Shown piece after piece: positions 18,222-27,065 of a DNA stretch of 64,000 bases (within the stretch, counting starts at the first letter, position 1; each line of letters begins with the position of its first letter). Where the stretch lies: NCBI GenBank assembly GCA_014695345.1, contig JACJOC010000049.1, forward strand, positions 310,001-374,000, given 5' to 3'. The notes beneath the pieces are model-generated. The model searched no databases. It worked only from the letters and a program-made list of their open reading frames with translations, and was not told where the DNA came from. The stretch comes from Cyanobacteria bacterium FACHB-471 (GTDB lineage: Bacteria; Cyanobacteriota; Cyanobacteriia; Elainellales; Elainellaceae). Made by a program: the position numbers and the translations under genes.

Positions 18222-19124
18222 ATGAATTATGAACAGCTTGATTTGAATCTGCTGAAGATTTTTGATGCGGTAATGACAGAACTCAACGTGACTCGTGCTG
18301 CCGATCGCTTGAATATGACACAACCTGCTGTTAGCAATGCTCTCAAACGCTTACGTCACTTGGTGAATGATGAGTTATTTATCAAAGTCCCAAGTGGAGT
18401 GAGCCCAACTCCAAAAGCGACAGAAATGTGGCAGCCTATTCGCGACTCTTTAACTCAAATTCGTCGAACTTTTGAGCCGGTGGAGTTCGATTCTGCTGTG
18501 GAAAGTGCTAGCTTCACGATCGCCCTCAATGACTTTTCAGCCCATGTGATTTTGCCTGCTTTGGTCAACACATTGGAAAAACTTGCACCCAACATCAATT
18601 TGCGGACTATACCCAACACTCACATCAATGCTCCAATGCTGCTAGAACAAGCAGAGATTGATCTTGCAATTGGTGTATTTCCACAGGTCAATGCTCGTTT
18701 GCGATCGCACACACTCTTCACCTCAACCTGGGTCTGTGCGATGCGGCATAACCATCCACTTGCAGGTAAGAAGTTAACTCTAGCTCGCTACGCCGAAGCA
18801 AAACATTTGCTTGTAACCCTGACTGGAGAAACAACAGGTTTGCTTGAACCCTTCCTACAGGAACAAGGACTCACTCGCCGCATTGGACTGACGGTCAATC
18901 AGTTTTTTGTGGTTCCCCAAATTCTTATTAACTCGGATCTAATTGCAGTTTTGCCAACACGAGTGGTTGAACTGAGTGGAATGAGCGATCAACTTTACCT
19001 CACCGCTGTTCCCATTGAAATTCCTCTCTCCTCTGTGAAGATGATGTGGCATGAACGCAGCCATCACAATCCAGCCCAAGCATGGCTCAGGTCTCAACTG
19101 GCTAAAGTTTGCTCAGGCATTTAA
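18222..19124 (+). CDS. LysR-family transcriptional regulator
   Basis: 300 residues. The winged helix-turn-helix (1-65) has 'LNVTRAADRLNMTQPAVSNALKRLR', closest in style to the NodD/SyrM/TrpI branch, which starts with 'LDLNLLKIFD'. The C-terminal part (about 90-295) is a type 2 periplasmic-binding-like inducer domain. It is divergent from the oxidoreductase/MBL pair with a palindromic candidate operator between them, so autoregulation and control of that pair are the natural inference. The inducer is unknown. Confidence 0.92.
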   Translation: MNYEQLDLNLLKIFDAVMTELNVTRAADRLNMTQPAVSNALKRLRHLVNDELFIKVPSGVSPTPKATEMWQPIRDSLTQIRRTFEPVEFDSAVESASFTIALNDFSAHVILPALVNTLEKLAPNINLRTIPNTHINAPMLLEQAEIDLAIGVFPQVNARLRSHTLFTSTWVCAMRHNHPLAGKKLTLARYAEAKHLLVTLTGETTGLLEPFLQEQGLTRRIGLTVNQFFVVPQILINSDLIAVLPTRVVELSGMSDQLYLTAVPIEIPLSSVKMMWHERSHHNPAQAWLRSQLAKVCSGI

Positions 19125-19229
19125 GTAAAATTACTCAACTCAACCCCCAATCTGCATGAGCTATAATCCTACAAGCCCTTGAGGAGCTTAGGTTTTATCG
19201 TTCACAGAGAAAAAAGAGTGTTTTAGAGA

Positions 19230-20300
19230 ATGACTAGCCATGTATCATTACCTACCTCCCTCAATGATGTTCCACTACCAGTAGAATTACCTCCACTTGT
19301 CCTGGTAGCCTTTACCCGCCCTGATTTGCTCAAAAAAGTTTTAGCAGCAGTTCGTCAACAATCACTAATGCCATCTAAGATTATTGGTTTTATTGATGGG
19401 GCAAGAAAAGCTGCTGATGAACCTTTGATAGAACAGTGCATTTCACTACTAGAAGAGTTATCTACACTCGTACCTGTCCATATCGTTAAAAGAAATCATA
19501 ATTTGGGGTGCGACCAAAACGTAATTCTGGGTCTAACAGAAGTTTTGTCCTCTCATGATTCCTTGATTTATCTAGAGGATGACATTGTTCCTAATCCACA
19601 CTTTTATGATCGGATGTGTCGGCTTCTAGAAGCTTATCGACATCACCAACAGATATGTTCAATTAGTGCCTATGCAAGCCTACCAGCAGAGTTGAGTCCT
19701 CGGACTGATACAGACTTTATCGTGTCTAACCGTGTCTTTAGCTGGGGATTTGCAACCTGGGCTGATCGGTGGAAAGAGCTGAATTTAGCCAATCAATCAG
19801 AACAATACAATCCTTTTGGCGAGTTTTACAAAATTCCAGCTACCTCTCAAACTAAGAGAACAATGATCAATCAGTTTTGGTTGGAGAAAAATCGACAAAC
19901 AGACTGGGTCATTACATTTACCCTTGCCGCTTTATATCACCAGAAGACGCATCTTGTCCCCACCACTTCCTTTACAACAAATATTGGGTTTGGTCATCCT
20001 GAAGCCAAAACTTACAAAGGCAAAGAACTAGCCTGGGTCAATGCTAGATATGATGCCAACTTTTGTCCCAAGCGATTACCAGTTAGCCTAGAGTTGCCAG
20101 AGGAACTGAGACATACTCTTAACAATACGAGCTTGACTCAGCACTTACTGAAGCAGGGGGAGTTGTGGCTTAACCCATCAGCTTTTCTATATCTAGCGAG
20201 ACAGTCTAAAAATTTAAGTAATGTGTTGGCGCTTTTAAAGCTGTTCGTAATCCGTCTGCCTTTAATGTTAAAACGCTGGCGTAGAGGTCTACCTGTGTAA
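19230..20300 (+). CDS. GT2-like glycosyltransferase
   Basis: 356 residues. The GT-A start is 'PPLVLVAFTRPDLLKKVLAA', the region 'NHNLGCDQNVILGL' matches sugar-nucleotide binding, and the metal motif is 'LIYLEDDIVPNPHFY', with EDD in place of the classic DXD. A basic hydrophobic C-terminus ('LFVIRLPLMLKRWRRG') may anchor it to the membrane. Related to transferases that extend surface glycans; donor and acceptor are unknown. Codon use looks more AT-rich than its neighbours. No clear partner: LysR lies upstream on the same strand (105 bases) and PmbA is convergent 9 bases downstream. Confidence 0.8.
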   Translation: MTSHVSLPTSLNDVPLPVELPPLVLVAFTRPDLLKKVLAAVRQQSLMPSKIIGFIDGARKAADEPLIEQCISLLEELSTLVPVHIVKRNHNLGCDQNVILGLTEVLSSHDSLIYLEDDIVPNPHFYDRMCRLLEAYRHHQQICSISAYASLPAELSPRTDTDFIVSNRVFSWGFATWADRWKELNLANQSEQYNPFGEFYKIPATSQTKRTMINQFWLEKNRQTDWVITFTLAALYHQKTHLVPTTSFTTNIGFGHPEAKTYKGKELAWVNARYDANFCPKRLPVSLELPEELRHTLNNTSLTQHLLKQGELWLNPSAFLYLARQSKNLSNVLALLKLFVIRLPLMLKRWRRGLPV

Positions 20301-20309
20301 ACTTAACCA

Positions 20310-21620
20310 TCAACTGCGTCCTGTAGTTGACAATCCCTCAACAATAATTGAAGGTGTGTAGCAGGAACCGTTCCAATCAGCATCGCCTCCAAGTTCGACC
20401 AGGTTTTTGAGGGCAGTGTAGACGTTGCCTGCAACCATGGTGTCTTTAACACGACCGATGATCTGCCCGTTTTCTACCCGATAGCCCAGATCAACATTCA
20501 CCGAAAACTCACCAGAGATGCCTGCACCGCCACCCAGCATTTGATCAACGATGATGCCGTAATCGAGGGAGGCGATCAGGTCTGAGAGAGATTTGAAGCC
20601 AGGTTGAATTAGCAAGTTAAACAATCCGGGGGTGGGGTAGCTGCCCAAACCAGGGCGAAAGCCGTTGCCTGTGGTGCCGCTGCCAAGCGATCGCCCCAGC
20701 GTACGATCGGTATAAAAAAGCTGTAAAACACCATCTTTGATGAAGGTGATCGGTTGGGTGGGAGTGCCCTCGTCATCAAAGGGGCAGCTAAACGGGCCTG
20801 CTTCGGGCTGTTGAGAGACGGTCAGATCAGGGGAAGTAACGGGTTCTCCCAGGCGATCGCTCCAGGGGGAAGCCTTTTCGAGTACCTGTTTGCTATTCAT
20901 CGCCGCTTGAATGGTGCCCCACAGCATGTCTGCTGCCTTGGAGGTAAACAGTACTGGAACGCGCCCATTGGGAGAAGCCGCGTTGTTTTTTGCCCAGTCC
21001 AGCCGCTGCAACACCTGATCAGCCACAGCCACCGGATCGAGCCTGCCGCGTTGGGTTTGCCCGTCTGCGACACTCAGGAAATCTTCACCCCGTACCCACT
21101 CCGCCGATAGATAACAACTCAGCGTGGTGTCAGTGTAGCTACAGTCCAGTCCTTGAGAATTGACCAGGCGCGTTACTTCTGCCTCACATTCCCACTCGGC
21201 TGTGCAGAGACATTCGGGGTAAGCCTGACGCACCAGAGCGATCGCCTCTCTGCCCCAATCTACCAGGGTTTCGACGGCTACTGCTTCTCCCAAATCTGGG
21301 TAGGTAATGTGAGAGGCGGCATTGAGTTCAATGGTTTCTGGATCATTCAGTTGGCTGAGGGCAATCGCTCGTTCAACCAATGCTTGCGGTTCAACAGCAC
21401 CATAGGCGACAGCCAAACCAGGGCGACCATCCTGCCAAAGCCGTAGCGCAGTCCCTTCTGCCTGAGAGCTTTCTAGCTGCTTTAGCCGATTTGCCTCAAA
21501 AAAGACTGGACGAGAGAGCGATCGCGACTGAAACACTTCTGCCGCCTCTGCGCCTGCTTGCTTTGCTAAATCCAGCAGTTGCTCTGCCGGTAACATTTGT
21601 GGCGAGTTATCGGAACCCAT
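20310..21620 (-). CDS. pmbA: TldD/PmbA family protein, PmbA (TldE) type
   Basis: 436 residues. It belongs to the TldD/TldE (PmbA) pair, which forms a heterodimeric protease that matures modified peptides and degrades unfolded ones. The N-terminal part ('LAKQAGAEAAEVFQSRS') and the glycine-rich C-terminal part ('MLGGGAGISGEFSVNVDLGY') fit PmbA. The HExxxH zinc motif of TldD is not present, so this is the non-metal-binding subunit type. The TldD partner is not in the window. The ATG at 21620 is 46 bases downstream of the Tab2 gene on the same strand, so the two may be co-transcribed. Confidence 0.88.
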   Translation of the reverse strand: MGSDNSPQMLPAEQLLDLAKQAGAEAAEVFQSRSLSRPVFFEANRLKQLESSQAEGTALRLWQDGRPGLAVAYGAVEPQALVERAIALSQLNDPETIELNAASHITYPDLGEAVAVETLVDWGREAIALVRQAYPECLCTAEWECEAEVTRLVNSQGLDCSYTDTTLSCYLSAEWVRGEDFLSVADGQTQRGRLDPVAVADQVLQRLDWAKNNAASPNGRVPVLFTSKAADMLWGTIQAAMNSKQVLEKASPWSDRLGEPVTSPDLTVSQQPEAGPFSCPFDDEGTPTQPITFIKDGVLQLFYTDRTLGRSLGSGTTGNGFRPGLGSYPTPGLFNLLIQPGFKSLSDLIASLDYGIIVDQMLGGGAGISGEFSVNVDLGYRVENGQIIGRVKDTMVAGNVYTALKNLVELGGDADWNGSCYTPSIIVEGLSTTGRS

Positions 21621-21666
21621 AGTATTCCTTGGTTGACCGTTTACTATCTTGTGCGATCGCGGTACT

Positions 21667-22527
21667 TTACGCCAAGTTCAGTTCTTGCAGCAGCCAAAAT
21701 CCGGCAAAGGTTTCTGATTCTGGGTCAGTCTGCACGGCGATGAAATGTACTTGGTTTGCCTGCTGCTTAGCAATCTCAAAGGCTTTTGCTTCGGCTTGCA
21801 GGGCGGGAGTTGGCAAGTTGATCAGAATCCAGGCGTTGTCGGCTCCGGTTTCCAGGACAAGCTGCGGTGGAGAAGTGTTGAACTTGAGGAAAGCTAGCTC
21901 TAGCCCAGACATCCAGCCTGCCAGCGGCACAGCACGGGGCGAGAAGATGATTAAACCGGGAACCCGAGCATCTGGCGCTAAGCCTGCCATCTCTAACGGA
22001 AAGGCTTCACCAAAGCCAATTTCCCACTCTGGCATCTCTTTGAAAGCGATCGCTTCCAAATTGACAAACGCCCACTGTTGCCCAATTAGCGCATCTGGCA
22101 AGGGCTGTGGCGCGTTGTCAGCCATTGCTACCGAAGGATTGGTCCCTGGCTGATAGGTGGGATAAGTGGGATAGACCTCTTGCATTCGCTGCTCAATCCA
22201 CTGATTGAGCGCTAGCGTGCGCCGACTCGCAAAGGCAGTGATTCCGGCATCTTCGCAGCCTTTGGTGATCATGTTAGCCATCTGACGGCGAAAGAAGCGA
22301 ATGCGGGAGGGCGGCTTAGCTGCTTGGGCGATCGCCTCTTCCAGCGATTCTCGCAACGTCACCGAATTCACTTCGCTGTTAGAACAAAATTTGGCATAAC
22401 GAAATAGCGAATCAGGCTCAGTGGTGATGTCTGTGGGGCTTTCGCAAATCAGCACCTCCCAAAGTTTTTTGTCATTTTCATCCAGCACCGGACGAGAGTA
22501 AAAATCTAACTCCCAGATAACAGGCAT
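21667..22527 (-). CDS. Tab2/Atab2 family RNA-binding protein
   Basis: 286 residues, full length for the family. It begins with 'VIWELDFYSRPVLDENDKKLWEVL', has 'KPPSRIRFFRRQMANMI' in the middle and ends 'TFAGFWLLQELNLA'. Tab2 in Chlamydomonas and ATAB2 in Arabidopsis bind RNA and are needed for translation of photosystem I (psaB) messages. Cyanobacterial members are conserved, but their role is less studied. Its presence supports an oxygenic phototroph. Likely transcribed with pmbA. Confidence 0.9.
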   Translation of the reverse strand: MPVIWELDFYSRPVLDENDKKLWEVLICESPTDITTEPDSLFRYAKFCSNSEVNSVTLRESLEEAIAQAAKPPSRIRFFRRQMANMITKGCEDAGITAFASRRTLALNQWIEQRMQEVYPTYPTYQPGTNPSVAMADNAPQPLPDALIGQQWAFVNLEAIAFKEMPEWEIGFGEAFPLEMAGLAPDARVPGLIIFSPRAVPLAGWMSGLELAFLKFNTSPPQLVLETGADNAWILINLPTPALQAEAKAFEIAKQQANQVHFIAVQTDPESETFAGFWLLQELNLA

Positions 22528-22660
22528 AAGCAGGCAATTAATCTGAACCTCTGCTCTAGATCATAGGTGAGGACGGTTCTGCAAGTTTATTTTTATTTCA
22601 CGCAGAAAGTGCAATCCTAACCAGTTCTGTAAATCGGGCTAGAGAATGCGATCGCGACAT

Positions 22661-22696
22661 GGGCATCTGTTCTGCTAGGGGCATCTGTTTTGCTAG
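22661..22696. repeat. 18-bp tandem repeat, two copies
   Basis: GGGCATCTGTTCTGCTAG (22661-22678) is followed directly by a copy with one change (22679-22696). It lies in a 475-base gap (22528-23002) that I consider non-coding; no promoter or other element in this gap is convincing. Confidence 0.7.
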
Positions 22697-23002
22697 AGAG
22701 GCTACAGTCCAGGCTTTTTTGGGCGATTCGTGCATTAGTGATAGGGCAATCTCTAGCGTTCGGTTCTTTGACTGAGATTATGATGCTTCTTAATTCAGGA
22801 AGTGATGCTAAATGTTCTCCAACTAAGGGTGGATTTATTCTTCTTTTAACAAAATTTATTACTAATAGTCTTACTTCTTAGGTTTGCCTTACTTCCTTTG
22901 TCAGAGAAAAACTCACTTTAGAAAACCCAAACGAAAGAGGCAGATCTTGATATTGAGCGAGAACATAGTAGAGACGTTACTAATGAAGTATTAAGAAAAC
23001 TC

Positions 23003-23230
23003 ATGAACACTACTGAAATGGATTTAGAAAGGTCTGGAAATCCTGCCTTTGCCGTCAACGATTCTCCACCCCATCAAGCTACACAAGCGGAAAAAGAAGC
23101 ACGCTTGAAAGAAGATGTTTTAGATGAGGACGAGACTCCTTCCTACGCGTTTGGACTTAGTCTCGTAGGCGTTATACTTGCGCTTCTCTTGTTTATAGCG
23201 GGTCTTTACTATGGCATTATCAATCCTTAG
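23003..23230 (+). CDS. Small single-pass membrane protein
   Basis: 75 residues. The polar, charged N-terminal half contains 'EKEARLKEDVLDEDETP'. A single hydrophobic helix ('LSLVGVILALLLFIAGLYYG', about 50-70) and a short tail follow. No recognised family. A good hairpin terminator follows 16 bases after the stop codon, which supports a real transcript. No strong ribosome-binding site is visible before the ATG. Confidence 0.6.
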   Translation: MNTTEMDLERSGNPAFAVNDSPPHQATQAEKEARLKEDVLDEDETPSYAFGLSLVGVILALLLFIAGLYYGIINP

Positions 23231-23246
23231 ATGAATCAACAAAATC

Positions 23247-23286
23247 TAGAAAGGATGGAGTTATTAAGCTAACTTCGTCCTTTCTA
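23247..23286 (+). terminator. Terminator of the small membrane-protein gene
   Basis: TAGAAAGGATGGAGTT (23247-23262) pairs with AACTTCGTCCTTTCTA (23271-23286), with one mismatch and a G-T wobble, and is followed by AAATTGTTTTATT. Confidence 0.7.
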
Positions 23287-23325
23287 AATTGTTTTATTCA
23301 CAATACTCAGGCTCATCCAACTGAA

Positions 23326-23368
23326 AAAGCGGTTGAAGTTCTAGCCTAAACTAGTTCTCAACCGCTTT
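23326..23368 (-). terminator. Terminator of the alanine-rich secreted-protein gene
   Basis: AAAGCGGTTGA (23326-23336) and TCAACCGCTTT (23358-23368) form an 11-bp stem with an inner CTAG/CTAG pairing. On the minus strand it ends in GCTTTTTC, 27 bases after the stop codon of the gene at 23395. Confidence 0.75.
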
Positions 23369-23394
23369 CTTATAGCGACGCTATCGACTATTGC

Positions 23395-23871
23395 TTACTT
23401 GCTGAAAACATCTTTGATGTTGTCAACAGCGCGTTCAACAGCATTCACATTGTTATCGATCGCTCTCTGAGTCCGAGATGCATCTTCATTCGCTCTTTTC
23501 TCGATGCGGGCTGCATCTCTTTGAGCTTTGCGTCCGATAGAGCTGCCATTGTCAGTTGCATCATCAACTCGGTTAGCGTTGCTATTAGCAGCATCCTTAA
23601 CCTTCTCTGCCGCATCCTGAACAAAGCCTTTGTTGTCTTGCTGAATCTCGCTACCTGTCTCTGTTCTTGCAGCGATTACAAGCGTACCCGGAGCAGCCAT
23701 TGCGGCGGTGTTTGAGAAGAATGCACCCTGCCAAACAAAGGCGATCGCTGAAACACAAAACAGGGCGGTCACAGCCCAACGTCCCATAGCAGCAAGCAAA
23801 TTAGTCATTGATTTCATAGAAATAGAAACAGTGTTTACAAGGTTGGTCATTTCTATTTCTAGTGCATTCAA
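23395..23871 (-). CDS. Exported helical protein of unknown function
   Basis: Up to 158 residues; the start may be internal (ATG 23850 or 23817). A hydrophobic segment ('WAVTALFCVSAIAFVWQGAFF') and an 'AMAAPG' site suggest export. The mature part is a highly charged Ala/Asp/Asn/Arg-rich helix ('AAEKVKDAANSNANRVDDA'). The heptad-like pattern of Ala resembles amphipathic stress or LEA-like proteins, but I recognise no family. A terminator follows. The long helix suggests membrane or envelope association; this is inference. Confidence 0.65.
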   Translation of the reverse strand: MNALEIEMTNLVNTVSISMKSMTNLLAAMGRWAVTALFCVSAIAFVWQGAFFSNTAAMAAPGTLVIAARTETGSEIQQDNKGFVQDAAEKVKDAANSNANRVDDATDNGSSIGRKAQRDAARIEKRANEDASRTQRAIDNNVNAVERAVDNIKDVFSK

Positions 23872-23985
23872 TTTGTCGTTTGAATGACCTTTTGGCAGAG
23901 TTCACATGGTCTAAAGGCATAAATTGAGATCTTCTAGTGAAGGGTAGTACGACTCAGCCGCACTACCCTTCACTAGACTCTGTTC

Positions 23986-26331
23986 CTATTGCGGCAAGGT
24001 CACGGTAAAAGTAGTGCCAGTGGCGATCGCACTCGTCACTGAAACTAGTCCCCCGTGCAAATCTACGCAGGTTTTCACAACGGCTAATCCCAGACCGGTG
24101 CCTGCAATGTCACCCACATTTTTGCTGCGGTAAAAGGTTTCATAAATTCGCTGCTGATCTTCGGGGGGGATGCCAATGCCGTAATCTTTGACCTGAAACA
24201 CAACTGAACCCGGATTGTAAATCAAGCTGAGCAACACGGTTGAATCAGGCGGAGAATACTTCGCAGCGTTCGAGAGCAGGTTCGTCAGAATGGAGTGCAA
24301 CAGTTTGCTGTCGAGTTTTACCGGAGTCGGGTAACCGTATTGGGTGAATTCGATCTGAGTTCTGCCTGTGCTGAGCTGCATTTCTTCGACAATCTGCTGG
24401 CAGAAAGGTTCTAGATTGAGGAGTTCTGGACGAAATTCTAGCTTCCCGGCTTCGGCCCGGTTGAGCGTCAGGATGTCGTTCAAAAGCTGTGCCAGGGTTT
24501 TGGCGGCAGACTGAATGCGCGACAGGTTCTTTCGCTTTTTCTCCTCTGCCCAATCTTCAGAACTACCGGACAACAGTTGAGTCGAGAGCAGGATCGTACT
24601 TAGGGGAGTGCGAAATTCGTGGGAAACCATCGAAAACAAACGTTGCTTCAGATCGCTAATTTCCTTGGTTTGCGCCAGTTCTGCCGATCGCTCTTGCACT
24701 TCCATTTCTAGCTGACTGTTTGCCTCAAATAAGGCAACCTCAACTTGCTGGCGTTCATTGATTTGGCGATGCAGCAGGTAATACACCCAAACCAACAGTG
24801 CCGCACTCAGAAGAATGCCACCAATGTTGATTAGAAAAATGCTGCGAACGCTTTCGGCTGCCTGCGTTTCCCATTGCTGAAGGCGCGATCGCTCCACTTG
24901 CTCCATTTCACGAATCACCTGCTGAATCTGCTGCTGAAGCTGGCGATCGCCACCATTGTTCTGAGGCTGTGGCACGGTTTGCTGAAGTGAGGTAAGGCGT
25001 TGAGAAAGTAGCGGCTCCAGCAGATCCAGGCGGCTTTGCTGAGCAGCATCCGGGGCAATGGCTTGGCGCAAAGATGCCACTTCGAAAGCAATTGTCCCCA
25101 TGCTTTCAGCATCAATTTGCTCGATCGCGGGTGCCGTTTCTGAATTAGGAAGTTCTACATTCTCTAACTGAGTTTTGGCATCCGTGGCGATCGCTAAGAT
25201 CTTCGCCAAACTTGCTAACGTGCTATACGTGCGTTCCATGCCGTTTGTGCTTGAGGTCAGGCGAGTCATACTGCGGTGAGCAACCAGGTTGACGCTGCCC
25301 AGCACTAGAAACACCAGCCCGACTCCAACCGCAATCAATCGCTTTTCTAGAAACCATCTCGCCTGCGTTTGTTGCAGATTGAGCAAAACCTGCTTCAGTT
25401 TTTCAGCCTCAGCCGTCGCTGCATCTGCCAGACTGCGGCTTTGCTTGTATAGCTCTTCTCGATCGACATAGGCAGACGTGGGCAATAGCAAGAGCGACCA
25501 GTGACGATCGGCAATGGTAAAACTGCGGCTACAGATCGAGTTGTCTTGAGCAGACAGCTTTTCTTGCCAAAAGGAGTGGTGTTCCTGAAAGCCCCTTTCC
25601 TCGGCTGGGCTAGCAAGCACCCGTCGAGACTGAGCTTCATAAGTAGCCAAAAATGCTTTGTCGGGCTGGTCGGACTGATCACACAGAAAGAAGTTGATGT
25701 TGTCTAGATTCAACCCGGACAACGAAGCCCGAACCACGTCTGCTACCCGAAAGACGCCCAAAACGAATCCTTGGAGGCGATCGCGCCTTTCTGCAATGGT
25801 TTCTCCGGGCGCACCCCGGTAAATCGGCAAAATTACCAAAAAGCCAAACTGCCGCTGAGTTTCCTGCACCAGTTCGACCCTACCACTGATGGCGATCGCC
25901 CCCGTATCCCGGGCCCGTTCTAGCGCCGTCCGCCGAATTGCATCCGAAAACAGGTCAAATCCCAGTGCTAGCTCATTGCCAGTGAGTGGCTCTACATAAG
26001 CAACCGGAAAATATTCTGGACGCATTGCCGCTCTAGTCAGTTGCCCGTCTGTGCGCTCTGTTACCTGAAAGTTTGTATAGCCCTCAGCTCGGAGAGTTTT
26101 CTCGAATAGGGGGCGATCGCACTCCTGCAACCGGGGCAACCACTCCAACGCCTGAATGCTGGAATGCCTCAGCAGCACAGGCTGCACAAATCGCCCAAAG
26201 TCTTGCCGCCCCACCCACTCCGCCGAACCATAAAGCTGCCCAATCGAACGCAACACCTCAAAACAGGCATCAATACTGCGCTGTAAATTGGCAGCTAAGA
26301 CATCGGCTCGTTCTTGAAGTTCTGTTTTCAC
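23986..26331 (-). CDS. Hybrid-input histidine kinase: CHASE + CHASE3-like + HisKA/HATPase
   Basis: 781 residues. A CHASE-type domain (about 35-240) comes first, then membrane helix 1 (331-351), a helical CHASE3-like region (about 355-490), membrane helix 2 (497-519), a coiled coil, HisKA with H571 in 'FSMVSHEFRTPLSTILL', and HATPase with 'LLSNAAKYSPP', 'VKDYGIGIP' and 'GTGLGLAVVK'. It is a membrane sensor that phosphorylates a response regulator; none is adjacent. The usual membrane helix before CHASE is missing: the GTG start at 26331 follows an in-frame stop 36 bases upstream. With two helices the CHASE domain would face the cytosol. A small HTH gene lies 103 bases upstream on the same strand. 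Confidence 0.88.
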   Translation of the reverse strand: MKTELQERADVLAANLQRSIDACFEVLRSIGQLYGSAEWVGRQDFGRFVQPVLLRHSSIQALEWLPRLQECDRPLFEKTLRAEGYTNFQVTERTDGQLTRAAMRPEYFPVAYVEPLTGNELALGFDLFSDAIRRTALERARDTGAIAISGRVELVQETQRQFGFLVILPIYRGAPGETIAERRDRLQGFVLGVFRVADVVRASLSGLNLDNINFFLCDQSDQPDKAFLATYEAQSRRVLASPAEERGFQEHHSFWQEKLSAQDNSICSRSFTIADRHWSLLLLPTSAYVDREELYKQSRSLADAATAEAEKLKQVLLNLQQTQARWFLEKRLIAVGVGLVFLVLGSVNLVAHRSMTRLTSSTNGMERTYSTLASLAKILAIATDAKTQLENVELPNSETAPAIEQIDAESMGTIAFEVASLRQAIAPDAAQQSRLDLLEPLLSQRLTSLQQTVPQPQNNGGDRQLQQQIQQVIREMEQVERSRLQQWETQAAESVRSIFLINIGGILLSAALLVWVYYLLHRQINERQQVEVALFEANSQLEMEVQERSAELAQTKEISDLKQRLFSMVSHEFRTPLSTILLSTQLLSGSSEDWAEEKKRKNLSRIQSAAKTLAQLLNDILTLNRAEAGKLEFRPELLNLEPFCQQIVEEMQLSTGRTQIEFTQYGYPTPVKLDSKLLHSILTNLLSNAAKYSPPDSTVLLSLIYNPGSVVFQVKDYGIGIPPEDQQRIYETFYRSKNVGDIAGTGLGLAVVKTCVDLHGGLVSVTSAIATGTTFTVTLPQ

Positions 26332-26434
26332 AGGCAGGGGAGAGGGGAAAGAAGGGCTTGCTCGTTACCAAGCTCTAGCCCGGTAATGCTAATTCGGAAT
26401 CTCCAGCTTCCTCTGCTTAACCGGGAGACTTTGC

Positions 26435-26722
26435 TCAACCGGGAGAAAAGTCATCTGGTATTTCATCAACAGATTGAATTTCTAAAATCTGCATCAAGGT
26501 TTTCCATTGGCGAGGGGTCAGCTTTGGCTCAGTCTCTCCTGACACCCAGCGTTGATAAGTCCGTAGCGGAATGCCACACTGAACCGCGAATTCAGCCTGT
26601 GACAAGTTTGTGCGCTGAATCCTCAACTTCTCAATGGGTGAATCGCTTTCCTGAGGTCGCCTGTCTTTCTTCATCAACGAATTTGGCGCGCCGTGTTGAC
26701 GTACAACCATTTGGCGCGTCAT
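26435..26722 (-). CDS. Small helix-turn-helix (XRE-like) protein
   Basis: Up to 95 residues. The helix-turn-helix is 'LSQAEFAVQCGIPLRTYQRW' followed by 'VSGETEPKLTPRQWKTL', matching XRE-type DNA binding. The N-terminal 16 residues may not be translated, since an internal ATG (residue 17) gives a compact domain. It is divergent from the two-gene cluster at 26811-27683 and upstream of the CHASE kinase, so it could regulate either. No ligand or toxin domain is present. Confidence 0.72.
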   Translation of the reverse strand: MTRQMVVRQHGAPNSLMKKDRRPQESDSPIEKLRIQRTNLSQAEFAVQCGIPLRTYQRWVSGETEPKLTPRQWKTLMQILEIQSVDEIPDDFSPG

Positions 26723-26810
26723 AATGGCGTATGAAATTTAAGAGTAGTGAATTGCCCAAATAGAAAAGGGCAGTACTGCTTTAGTGTCTCATTTCTACCA
26801 CTACAACACC

Positions 26811-27062
26811 ATGACTTATCACGACCAGCTTCATCCTTGGGTGGTCTATCGTCTGCTGCCCAACTGTGAGACTGTGGCGATCGCCCGTTTTCGTCGTCGC
26901 AATGATGCTGAAATGTACCTTGCTACCCTTCAGCGACAGATGCCTGATGTGCGGTTAGCGATCGCCTTTGAACCACCTGAAGCCCTGCCGACTGATTGCG
27001 AAGTGCCCGATACTATAAATCAGGGGAAGCTTCAAAGGCCATATGGCAGGGCCAGAGGATAG
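26811..27062 (+). CDS. Small conserved-looking protein of unknown function
   Basis: 83 residues from ATG 26811; a GTG at 26784 would add nine. The fold seems alpha-beta, with 'HPWVVYRLLPNCETVAIARF' and 'AEMYLATLQRQMPDVRLAI' forming a compact domain and a loose C-terminus. It reads like the short 'name/identity' proteins common in cyanobacteria, but I recognise no defined family. Its stop is 3 bases before the ATG of the PD-(D/E)XK-like gene, so the two are co-translated or co-transcribed. Confidence 0.65.
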   Translation: MTYHDQLHPWVVYRLLPNCETVAIARFRRRNDAEMYLATLQRQMPDVRLAIAFEPPEALPTDCEVPDTINQGKLQRPYGRARG

Positions 27063-27065
27063 TTT

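Noticed and set aside
22690-22881. Small + strand frame (63 codons)
   Set aside because: Starts with a rare codon, overlaps an 18-bp tandem repeat, and the peptide has no domain-like pattern or ribosome site.
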